Shown: positions 52,238 through 58,491 of the stretch, one piece after another | How positions within the stretch are numbered: position 1 is the stretch's first letter | Layout of the letters: every line of letters begins with the position of its first letter | Origin: an uncultured Roseiflexaceae bacterium | GTDB lineage: Bacteria; Chloroflexota; Chloroflexia; Chloroflexales; Roseiflexaceae | DNA length: 58,491 nucleotides | Direction: 5' to 3' | NCBI GenBank assembly: GCA_937988885.1 | Contig: CALKHR010000102.1 | Coordinates: 1-58,491 of the forward strand | Position numbers and translations under genes: made by a program | The notes under the pieces: model-generated | The model's database searches: none | Told to the model about the DNA's origin: nothing | The model's input: only the letters and a program-made list of their open reading frames with translations

Positions 52238-53341
52238 ATGGCCGATCCCCGCGTTACGAAACTCGCACAAGTAATGGTGCAGTATTCTCTCCCTGTGAAG
52301 AAGGGCGACCTGTTTCGAATTGTGGCTACCCCGGCAGCTCGCGAACTGATCCAGGAAATCTATCGAGAAGCGCTGCTGGCTGGTGCACATCCACTGGTAC
52401 GCCTTCAACTCGAAGAGACCGAGGAATTGCTGTATCGTTATGGCTCCGAGGAGCAGTTGACGCATATTGCTGAGGTCGATCGCCTTGAGCATGAGGAGAT
52501 CGGCGCGACGCTCTTCATCATGTCGAGCGAGAACACGCGCTATCTGAGCGGTGTTGATGCGCAGAAGGTGGCGTTGCGCCGCAAAGCACGCCGCCCGCTG
52601 ATGGATCGCTTCTACGAGCGCGTCGATGCTGGCGAGGCCAACTGGAGCATCACACTGTTCCCGACCTTGGCCGCCGCGCAGGATGCCGATATGTCGCTGG
52701 CCGATTACCAGGACTTCGTGTACGAAGCGGGCCGCCTGAATGATCCCGATCCGGTCGCCTCGTGGCTGCAGGTGCGCGCCGAGCAGCAGCGCATCGCCGA
52801 TTTTCTGGGCACCAAGCGTGAGATCCGCATTGTGGGGCCCGACACCGATCTGACCTATCACACGGCTGGGCGAAGTTGGATCAACGCCGATGGTCAGAAG
52901 AACTTCCCCGATGGCGAGGTGTTCACCAGCCCCGACGAGACCAAGACCGAGGGCACCATCCGCTTCAGCTTCCCGGCGCTCTACATGGGTCGCGAGGTGA
53001 CGGACGTGCGCTTGACGTTCCGCGAGGGCCGCGTGGTCGAGGCGCACGCCGCCAAGGGCGAGGACTTGCTGCACTCGTTGCTCGATATGGACGAGGGTGC
53101 GCGCCGCTTGGGCGAGGCGGCCTTCGGCACCAACTACAACATCCAACGCTTCACCAAAAACATCCTGTTCGACGAGAAGATCGGCGGCACCATTCACTTG
53201 GCGCTCGGCTCGGCCTTCGCCGAGGTCGGCGGCCAGAACAAATCGGCATTGCACTGGGACCTGATCTGCGATATGCGCCAGGGCGGCCAAGTTTATGCCG
53301 ATGGCCAGTTGATCTACCAGGATGGCAAGTTCCTGTTCTAG
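52238..53341 (+). CDS. M29-family aminopeptidase (thermophilic aminopeptidase)
   Basis: The 367-residue metallopeptidase has the M29 ligands in order: Glu in NFPDGEVFTSP, Glu in RLGEAAFGTN, His in GGTIHLALG and the HWDLICDM pair near the C-terminus. These hold a two-metal site that removes N-terminal residues from peptides. The N-terminal domain (1-180) supplies the dimer contacts. AAGGAG lies 9 bases before the ATG. It ends 22 bases before the metG leader promoter, so it is a separate unit. Confidence 0.95.
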   Translation: MADPRVTKLAQVMVQYSLPVKKGDLFRIVATPAARELIQEIYREALLAGAHPLVRLQLEETEELLYRYGSEEQLTHIAEVDRLEHEEIGATLFIMSSENTRYLSGVDAQKVALRRKARRPLMDRFYERVDAGEANWSITLFPTLAAAQDADMSLADYQDFVYEAGRLNDPDPVASWLQVRAEQQRIADFLGTKREIRIVGPDTDLTYHTAGRSWINADGQKNFPDGEVFTSPDETKTEGTIRFSFPALYMGREVTDVRLTFREGRVVEAHAAKGEDLLHSLLDMDEGARRLGEAAFGTNYNIQRFTKNILFDEKIGGTIHLALGSAFAEVGGQNKSALHWDLICDMRQGGQVYADGQLIYQDGKFLF

Positions 53342-53362
53342 CGAACTCCTTCGAAAGATGGG

Positions 53363-53392
53363 TTGACAAACCTGTCTCGCGATTGGTATGAT
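53363..53392 (+). promoter_or_regulatory. Near-consensus promoter of the metG leader region
   Basis: TTGACA and TATGAT are 18 bases apart, with TGG before the -10. Transcription should begin near 53399. Confidence 0.75.
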
Positions 53393-53449
53393 ACTCGCAC
53401 GCGACGTTTTGTGTCGCACGAATGAGTTTGGATGAGGTCTTTGCGAACG

Positions 53450-53542
53450 ATGACCAACCTGAGCAACATCATGATCAAGAGCGGTATGCGCATGCGGATG
53501 CGTATGTCCTTGATCTCGCTCACGGTTGTGTCGATTGCCTAG
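53450..53542 (+). CDS. Met/Arg-rich 30-residue leader peptide ORF
   Basis: The frame encodes 30 residues with Met at positions 1, 8, 13, 15, 17 and 19, including GMRMRMRMS. GAGGT lies 11 bases upstream, a little far for a ribosome site. The Met-Arg codons (53486-53506) sit in a hairpin formed by GATCAAG and CTTGATC arms. Codons 23-26 form one arm of the downstream antiterminator. A ribosome held at the Met codons would therefore leave that arm free. This is the layout of an attenuator leader; expression is not proven. Confidence 0.5.
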   Translation: MTNLSNIMIKSGMRMRMRMSLISLTVVSIA

Positions 53543-53598
53543 CTGATCTCCACAACACTTGGTACCGAGCCGTGAGCGAGTCGTCGCTCACGGTTTTT
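53516..53598 (+). promoter_or_regulatory. Attenuator 1 (antiterminator versus terminator)
   Basis: TCGCTCACGG occurs twice, at 53516-53525 and 53584-53593. Both copies can pair perfectly with CCGTGAGCGA at 53570-53579. The downstream pairing (loop GTCG, then TTTTT) is an intrinsic terminator; the upstream pairing excludes it. TGGTACCG at 53560-53567 equals the core of the T-box sequence, so tRNA sensing is an alternative. Confidence 0.65.
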
Positions 53599-53661
53599 GA
53601 TTCTCAGGTTGGTGCTGTTCCAATCGCCGAGTCCAGGTATCAAGTGAAAAGGAGGTTTCAT

Positions 53662-53778
53662 ATGGCTAAGCGCAAACAACCTGCGTCGAACAAAGGTGGC
53701 TTCAAGGGTGGTGCAAAGCCGCATACCTCGTACAATGTGTATATCTCGCGTCGCCCACCCCGTCAGCCAGGCCGTTAA
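53662..53778 (+). CDS. 38-residue basic protein
   Basis: The product starts MAKRKQPASNKGGFKGGAKP and ends RRPPRQPGR. It is strongly basic and Gly/Pro-rich, and looks unstructured and suited to bind RNA or another polyanion. A perfect ribosome site, AAGGAGGT, lies six bases before the ATG, which strongly supports translation. A longer frame that contains it (from 53422) covers the attenuator and is not credible. The gene lies between attenuator 1 and leader ORF 2, so attenuator 1 would control it first. No family is recognised; a ribosome-associated role is possible. Confidence 0.7.
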   Translation: MAKRKQPASNKGGFKGGAKPHTSYNVYISRRPPRQPGR

Positions 53779-53826
53779 CGTCGTTTGGAAGAGCGTCCTT
53801 TGGTTGCCTGTTGAGAGGTGATAGCG

Positions 53827-53898
53827 ATGCGCATTACTGTAGATATGTTGATGCCAGGCGACATGTGCAGCACGAAACCCATGCTGTACGTTGCCTGA
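53827..53898 (+). CDS. Met-rich 23-residue leader peptide ORF
   Basis: The frame encodes MRITVDMLMPGDMCSTKPM plus LYVA, with five Met in 23 residues. GAGAGGTGAT ends four bases before the ATG, a strong ribosome site. Codons 18-20 (CCC-ATG-CTG) are exactly complementary to CAGCATGGG within the next terminator. A ribosome delayed at the earlier Met codons would leave them free to open that terminator. Confidence 0.5.
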   Translation: MRITVDMLMPGDMCSTKPMLYVA

Positions 53899-53950
53899 TG
53901 TGCCTTGTGCACGAGGGCCGTCCAGCATGGGCGGCCCTTTTGATGTTTTT
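53878..53950 (+). promoter_or_regulatory. Attenuator 2 before metG
   Basis: AGGGCCGTCC (53914-53923) pairs with GGGCGGCCCT (53929-53938) around AGCAT, followed by TTT and a TTTTT tract, which makes a terminator. CCCATGCTG (53878-53886) can pair with CAGCATGGG (53923-53931), which consumes the loop and part of the 3' arm. Confidence 0.5.
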
Positions 53951-53963
53951 GGGCGCTGTAGGG

Positions 53964-53992
53964 TTGCGAATTTGGGCGTTTTGCACTATGCT
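53964..53992 (+). promoter_or_regulatory. Second promoter, internal to the metG leader
   Basis: TTGCGA and TATGCT are 17 bases apart, downstream of both attenuators. It would give a basal metG transcript with a leader of about 135 bases that escapes attenuation. Confidence 0.5.
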
Positions 53993-54133
53993 CTAAGGCG
54001 ATACAAAACGTGTTCGTGTTGCAGCGTGTCGTTATTTTGGCGGTGTAAATCGTCGGTTTGCGCGCACCTGTGTTCGCTGAAGCGATAATTATTCGTTGAT
54101 TTGTGATCGATTGCGGTCTAGCGGAGAGAACGC

Positions 54134-55915
54134 ATGCCAGAACATATCCTTGTTGCGGTTGCCTGGCCGTATGCCAATGGCCCACGTCATATTGGCCATG
54201 TCGCGGGGTTTGGTGTACCGAGTGATATTTTTGCTCGTTACCATCGGCTCAAGGGCAACCATGTGCTGATGATTTCGGGAACCGACGAACACGGCACTCC
54301 GGTCGCCTTGGTGGCCGATAAAGAGGGCGTGACGCCACGCGCGATCGCGGATCGCTACAATAAGGTGATCGGCGACGATCTGCGGAATTTGGGCCTCGCC
54401 TACGACCTGTTCACGCGCACCACCACGCTGAACCATGCGAAGGTGACGCAGGACATGTTTAAGACGCTGTACGAGAAGGGCTACCTGCTCAAGCAAACCA
54501 CACTCGGCGCGTTTTCGAGCAGCACGGGTCGCACGCTGCCCGACCGCTATGTGGAGGGCACCTGCCCGATCTGCGGTTACACCGATGCCCGTGGCGATCA
54601 GTGCGATAACTGCGGCAATCAGCTCGATCCGGTTGATCTGATCAACCCGCGCTCGAAGATCGATGGCGAGCCGCCGGTCTTTAAAGAGACTGAGCACTTC
54701 TTCCTCAATCTGCCCGCGTTCGCCGATCAGTTGACCGAGTGGATCGAGAAACAGTCGCACTGGCGGACGAACGTGCGCAACTTCTCGTTGAACTTCTTGA
54801 AGGAGTTGAAGCCCCGCGCGATCACCCGCGACCTCGATTGGGGTGTGGCGATCCCGCTGCCCGAGTACGCCGACCGCAACGACAAGCGCATCTACGTGTG
54901 GTTCGACGCCGTGATCGGCTATCTCTCGGCGAGTGTGGAGTGGGCCAAGAATCGCGGCACGCCCGACGCTTGGCGCGATTGGTGGCAGAATCCCAATGCC
55001 CGCCACTACTACTTCATGGGCAAGGACAACATCGTGTTTCACACGGTGATCTGGCCCAGCATCCTGTTGGGCTACGGCAACGGCGGCGAGATCGGCGGCA
55101 ACGGCGATCATCCGGCGCTGAACCTGCCCTACGATGTGGCGAGCAGCGAGTTCTTGACGATGGAGGGCAAGAAGTTCAGCAGCAGCCGTGGCGTGGTGAT
55201 CTACGTCAACGATGTGCTGAGCCGCTACGATGCCGACTCGCTGCGCTTCTTCCTGACGATCGCCGGGCCGGAGACGCAGGACACCGACTTCACGTGGAGC
55301 GAGTTTGTGCGCCGCAACAACGACGAGTTGGTGGCGACCTGGGGCAACCTGGCCAATCGCGTGCTCTCGATTGCGCAGCGCAACTTCGGCGTGGTGCCGC
55401 AGCCGGGCGAGTTGCAGGAGGCCGATATGGCGCTGCTGAAGGAGATCGAGGGCGGCTTCACCACGGTGGGCGATCTGATCGGGCAGGCGCGCTTCAAGGC
55501 GGCGATCAGCGAGGCGCTGCGCCTGGCCGATGTGGCTAACAAGTACGTGAGCGATCAGGAGCCGTGGAAGTTGGTCAAGAACGATCGCGACCGCGCTGCT
55601 ACAGTGTTGTTCGCCGCGCTGCGGGCGGTCGATAGCCTGAAGGTGCTGTTCACGCCGTTCCTGCCCTTTAGCTCGCAGAAACTGCACGAGTTGTTGGGCT
55701 ACGAGGGCTGGCTGGCTGGCCCGTTGGAGTTCCAAGAGATTGTCGAGGCCGAGGGCGAGTCGCACCGCGTGCTAACGGGCGATTACGCCTCGTGGGTGGG
55801 TCGCTGGCAGCCGAGCGAGCTGCCGCCTGGTCAAACGCTGCAGCCCGCCAAGCCGCTCTTCAAGAAGCTTGATGAGTCGGTGGTGGCCGAGGAGTTGGCG
55901 CGTTTGGGCGCTTAG
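54134..55915 (+). CDS. metG: Methionine--tRNA ligase
   Basis: The 593-residue class I synthetase charges tRNA-Met. It has the HIGH motif as RHIGHVAGF near residue 20, a zinc knot with CPIC and CDNC, the core WFDAVIGYLSA, and a KMSKS loop in the variant form KKFSSSRG. The C-terminal 150 residues form the anticodon-binding helical bundle. There is no C-terminal tRNA-binding EMAP domain, so it is the shorter type. GGAG lies seven bases before the ATG. The two Met-rich leader ORFs and terminators upstream suggest control by Met-tRNA supply. Confidence 0.97.
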   Translation: MPEHILVAVAWPYANGPRHIGHVAGFGVPSDIFARYHRLKGNHVLMISGTDEHGTPVALVADKEGVTPRAIADRYNKVIGDDLRNLGLAYDLFTRTTTLNHAKVTQDMFKTLYEKGYLLKQTTLGAFSSSTGRTLPDRYVEGTCPICGYTDARGDQCDNCGNQLDPVDLINPRSKIDGEPPVFKETEHFFLNLPAFADQLTEWIEKQSHWRTNVRNFSLNFLKELKPRAITRDLDWGVAIPLPEYADRNDKRIYVWFDAVIGYLSASVEWAKNRGTPDAWRDWWQNPNARHYYFMGKDNIVFHTVIWPSILLGYGNGGEIGGNGDHPALNLPYDVASSEFLTMEGKKFSSSRGVVIYVNDVLSRYDADSLRFFLTIAGPETQDTDFTWSEFVRRNNDELVATWGNLANRVLSIAQRNFGVVPQPGELQEADMALLKEIEGGFTTVGDLIGQARFKAAISEALRLADVANKYVSDQEPWKLVKNDRDRAATVLFAALRAVDSLKVLFTPFLPFSSQKLHELLGYEGWLAGPLEFQEIVEAEGESHRVLTGDYASWVGRWQPSELPPGQTLQPAKPLFKKLDESVVAEELARLGA

Positions 55916-56026
55916 TGGTTTGTATGTGCGGTGTGCTGTGAGGTGGCGCTGGCCGTTCTCTCGGCACACCGCGTTTGTTGATTGGTGTCGTCCGCGTTTG
56001 CCCGCACGTATCAGAGAGGAAGAACT

Positions 56027-56365
56027 GTGGATTCGAATGTTCTCCGCGCTCTTGTCGCGTTGGTGTTGGCTGCTTTGTTGTGGTCGCAGGCTCGACTCTC
56101 CGCAGATCGCCCATTGCGGCAACGCGGCTTTAATTATGCGGCTGGTGCTTTGCTTGTGCTGGCGGCGTTCAACGCCACGCTAGCATTGGGCATATCGAAT
56201 AGTGTAGTGCTCATCGGGTTTGTGGTGGTTGGGGTGTTGTTGATTGTTGTTGCTTTGATTTCTCTGGTGGGTTCATTTCGTAGCGGTGAGATGAAGAATC
56301 AACAGGAGCGTATCGCTGCTGCTACCAAGGAATTTCGCGAGCGGAAGAGTGATAAGCATCAATAG
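56027..56365 (+). CDS. Small two-helix membrane protein
   Basis: The 112-residue product is set at GTG 56027 because GAGAGGAAG lies just before it; an upstream ATG at 55982 lacks a ribosome site. Three hydrophobic stretches are visible: LRALVALVLAALLW, YAAGALLVLAAFNATLAL and SVVLIGFVVVGVLLIVVALI. A charged cytosolic tail ends QERIAAATKEFRERKSDKHQ. I recognise no family. It follows metG by about 110 bases. Confidence 0.7.
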   Translation: MDSNVLRALVALVLAALLWSQARLSADRPLRQRGFNYAAGALLVLAAFNATLALGISNSVVLIGFVVVGVLLIVVALISLVGSFRSGEMKNQQERIAAATKEFRERKSDKHQ

Positions 56366-56455
56366 GCTGGAAACAAACCAATTTGCTCTACGTACAGTTA
56401 CATTGTAGAGGGCTTCTCCTCTCAGCACATCCTTGTAGTACATTGGAGCAATTCG

Positions 56456-57562
56456 ATGGTTACGTTCCCGTGGAAATCTTTTTCTCGTCTCTGTGGGCTG
56501 GTCTTTGCGTTGAGTTTAGCTCTGGTTCTGCTCGCCCCTAACGCATCCGCACAATCGCCCTATCCCTCCCGTACCGATCCGGTCATCAACGATTATGCCG
56601 AATTGTTGACCGCGAAAGACGCAAGCACGATTCGTTCATTAGTGCAAGAGCTACGGAACGAGACTGGCATTGAATTAGTCCTTGTGACGATCGGCTCTAT
56701 CGATGATTATCCTGTTTCCGATACAACCATCGAATCCTTCGCTACGAACCTGTTCAACACTTGGGGTATCGGCAGCCGCGAGCGCAACGATGGCATTTTG
56801 CTGTTGGTGGCCCGCAACGATCGCAAGGTGCGCATCGAGCTTGGCTCGGGTTTTCCCTCCGAGTTGAGCGGATCGATGGCCGAAGTGCTTGATACCTTCG
56901 TTTTGCCGCATTTTCGGAACGATGATTACAGTCGAGGCATCCTCCAAGGCGTGCAAGGCATCGTTGGCGGATTCACTAACCGTGATCTGGTGTCTCTGTC
57001 CGATGGTGCGGGCCTGCAGGGCGAGAGCGATGTGATCGGGGTCGATCCGCTAGGCGTATTGGGCTTGCTCGGTGGTGGCATCGGTGTGGCTGGTGCGGCG
57101 GGCGTGGGCTATCGCTACTACAGGATGAACGTCAAACGGCGCTGTTCGAATTGTAGTATGGATATGACAAAACTCGACGAGGAGACCGACGATCTGTACC
57201 TCGATACGGGCCAACGGATTGAGGAGGCGCTCAGATCCATCAATTACGATGTGTGGAAGTGTCCGCACTGCGCGAAGTACGAGGTGTTTCCGCGGCCTCG
57301 TTGGTTCTCGTCGTACGAGCAGTGCCCCGAGTGCCAGTACAAGACCGTGGAAGTACGCACCGATGTGATCGCGGAGCCGACCTACTCCTCGACCGGTTCG
57401 GAACGAGTTTCGCTCGATTGTCACCATTGCCAGTATCACGAGGATAAGATAGTTGTGTTGCCAATGCTGACGGAGACCACGACGTACTATGATTCTGGCG
57501 GTAGCAGCGATTCTTCGGGCGGCGGTTCGTCGTCGGGCGATGGCGCGACTGGCAGCTGGTAG
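56456..57562 (+). CDS. Secreted TPM-domain protein with zinc-ribbon-like tail
   Basis: The 368-residue protein has a signal peptide ending near residue 32. A TPM (DUF477) domain follows (40-180), with DPVINDYAELLT, IELVLVTIGSID and FNTWGIGSRERNDGILLLVA. A hydrophobic helix (200-220) anchors it. The C-terminal part carries four Cys pairs (CSNC, CPHC, CPEC, CHHC) and a Gly/Ser-rich end. TPM domains occur in membrane-linked proteins of photosystem repair and uncertain roles elsewhere. The ribbon may add a nucleic-acid or protein-binding function on the cytosolic side. Confidence 0.88.
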   Translation: MVTFPWKSFSRLCGLVFALSLALVLLAPNASAQSPYPSRTDPVINDYAELLTAKDASTIRSLVQELRNETGIELVLVTIGSIDDYPVSDTTIESFATNLFNTWGIGSRERNDGILLLVARNDRKVRIELGSGFPSELSGSMAEVLDTFVLPHFRNDDYSRGILQGVQGIVGGFTNRDLVSLSDGAGLQGESDVIGVDPLGVLGLLGGGIGVAGAAGVGYRYYRMNVKRRCSNCSMDMTKLDEETDDLYLDTGQRIEEALRSINYDVWKCPHCAKYEVFPRPRWFSSYEQCPECQYKTVEVRTDVIAEPTYSSTGSERVSLDCHHCQYHEDKIVVLPMLTETTTYYDSGGSSDSSGGGSSSGDGATGSW

Positions 57563-57602
57563 CGTTTGTTTATCAAGATGGCCTGAGAATCGATGATGCC
57601 TG

Positions 57603-57611
57603 TGCTATAAT
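57603..57611 (+). promoter_or_regulatory. Extended -10 promoter of the last gene
   Basis: TGC-TATAAT, a perfect -10, lies 45 bases before the ATG at 57656. Confidence 0.6.
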
Positions 57612-57655
57612 CGAACGTAGAGTTGGCGATCAGGATTACGAAGAAGGAGGCCCTC

Positions 57656-58144
57656 ATGGCGGACGAGGTCAACGACGCGGTCGAACATGTCTTGAGCAGT
57701 GGCCTGGCGAGCGCAGGTGAAAATGAGATCTTGCGCCAACTGGATGCTGAACTTGAGCAGCAGAATCAGGCTCGTGCGATGGTGTTGGGAGCGGATGAGC
57801 CAGCTGCTTGGGTGCTCGGCGGTGAGACCGGCGGCGGCTTCGGTTCGATAGCTCGTCGTTTTATTAGCTACTACACAAACGCAATTCGCAATGAGATTTG
57901 TGATACCCAGTGTGGTTGCATCAAGGAGAAATATCGCAACCTGCTTAGTGGGGATACAAGCGAGCATGTGCGGAACTTGGCTCCTGCGATCTTCGATACC
58001 CTGAAAGTGAATGAAAGCACGCTGAGTGCTCCTGCGTCTGTCGCTGCCTTGGTCGCGTTGTGGCTGGCGCGAGTCGGTATCGAGCAGTGGTGTGCTGAGG
58101 CTGGCAAAGCTCCTGAGAGCACTGCTCCTGCGGCGAGCGCTTAG
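57656..58144 (+). CDS. Helical protein of unknown function
   Basis: The 162-residue soluble protein starts at ATG 57656 behind AAGGAGG. It is mostly helical: an acidic N-terminal helix, the segment NAIRNEICDTQCGCIKEKYR with three closely spaced Cys (CDTQCGC), and a hydrophobic helix near residues 125-145. The Cys group could bind a metal or form disulfides. I recognise no family. It has its own promoter and terminator, so it is a single-gene unit. Confidence 0.75.
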   Translation: MADEVNDAVEHVLSSGLASAGENEILRQLDAELEQQNQARAMVLGADEPAAWVLGGETGGGFGSIARRFISYYTNAIRNEICDTQCGCIKEKYRNLLSGDTSEHVRNLAPAIFDTLKVNESTLSAPASVAALVALWLARVGIEQWCAEAGKAPESTAPAASA

Positions 58145-58159
58145 TCATTGCTCTGTGAG

Positions 58160-58197
58160 AAATGCTTGGTGTTGCGGAGGCGCACCAAGCATTTTTT
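58160..58197 (+). terminator. Intrinsic terminator of the last gene
   Basis: AATGCTTGGTG pairs with CACCAAGCATT around 11 bases and continues into TTTT. Confidence 0.85.
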
Positions 58198-58299
58198 GTT
58201 GCCTTGATGTTGCAGGTCTTGGTGATACTAAAGCTTGTTGACATCAAATTTAGTTGGGCAGTATCAGCAACAAACCCGTTTTAGCCTCTTATCGCTTCG

Positions 58300-58328
58300 T
58301 TGACCTTCCATCACAGTTTTGGTATGCT
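58300..58328 (+). promoter_or_regulatory. Promoter at the right edge
   Basis: TTGACC and TATGCT are 17 bases apart, with TGG before the -10. It drives a transcript that leaves the window. The stretch 58198-58299 shows nothing else. Confidence 0.55.
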
Positions 58329-58418
58329 GTAGCGCACGAGAACTGAGGGAACTGCTCCTTTCGCGGGAGTGTTTCGGCGCTTATAAACCCTTTTATGCTA
58401 TTGGTCGATAGTCAACGA

Positions 58419-58438
58419 CTGCCAGCGAAAGCAGGTAG
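58419..58438. repeat. Short GAAA-loop hairpin, right copy
   Basis: CTGCCAGC and GCAGGTAG flank GAAA, with the same A-A mismatch as the copy at 13-32 and one G-T wobble. Confidence 0.5.
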
Positions 58439-58491
58439 CTTGCCCTCATCGCCCGCAGACGACAGGGCTTCAGGGCCGGTTGACAGCGGCC

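Noticed and set aside
53422..53778. Single 118-residue ORF over the metG leader
   Set aside because: Its first 80 codons run through a strong terminator and attenuator arms, and the only good ribosome site is at the internal ATG 53662.

Overview
The window reads as chromosomal DNA of a GC-rich bacterium, most likely a Chloroflexota member (class Chloroflexia or a relative). This rests on the mix of gene types: an EttA-type ABC-F protein, a K+-independent H+-pyrophosphatase, an RsbR-like STAS regulator, PF06182-type ABC-2 exporters, a KP-43-like subtilase with DUF11 repeats, an amidase with WYFAEG repeats, and Pro/Thr-rich linkers in exported proteins. There is no rRNA, tRNA, CRISPR array, transposase or phage gene. 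The assignment is an inference from gene content and no search was run.

Layout. 105-9349: membrane protein, YdjM-like zinc-ribbon protein, secreted subtilase, STAS regulator, GH16-fold protein, ettA and a RidA-family gene. 9497-11637: a minus-strand pair, a WXG100-headed protein followed by an overlapping EspG-like gene. 11980-18124: a TetR regulator and a four-gene efflux operon (two ABC ATPases, one duplicated FtsX-type permease, one HlyD adaptor), with two identically built 20-bp operators at its head. 18636-21336: a three-gene ABC-2 exporter. 21642-28490: a cluster with a GT2-like glycosyltransferase, a radical SAM/SPASM protein, an FAD oxidoreductase, a Gfo/Idh oxidoreductase and a nucleoside phosphorylase, plus two candidate mini-ORFs, closed by a terminator. 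28866-32014: copper-type genes (His-rich membrane protein, CopC with a sortase-like tail, CopC-CopD fusion). 32029-34295: a solo McrC/DUF2357-like nuclease and a zinc-ribbon protein with a structured leader.

34477-36762 is hppA, with a long 5' untranslated region. 37341-37463 is a candidate small RNA. 37675-43116 is a minus-strand run of penicillin-binding protein, M20 peptidase, S41 peptidase and plsX. 43327-50222 holds a degenerate sensor kinase and three cell-envelope genes (DUF4015 protein, amidase, coiled-coil anchor). 50357-53341: DAO-family oxidase, a small Cys-containing protein and an M29 aminopeptidase. 53363-55915 is the metG region. 56027-58144: a two-helix membrane protein, a TPM-domain protein and an unknown protein.

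The most unusual signal is upstream of metG. Two very short reading frames rich in Met codons (6 of 30 and 5 of 23) each overlap one side of a mutually exclusive hairpin set that ends in an intrinsic terminator. This is the layout of a ribosome-sensing attenuator, present twice in tandem before methionyl-tRNA synthetase. A TGGTACCG octamer beside the first terminator also leaves a T-box-like mechanism open. Second in interest is the radical SAM cluster. Its glycosyltransferase start overlaps the stop of a 19-codon ORF with a strong Shine-Dalgarno, encoding an aromatic- and Cys-containing peptide. Third is the WXG100/EspG-like pair.
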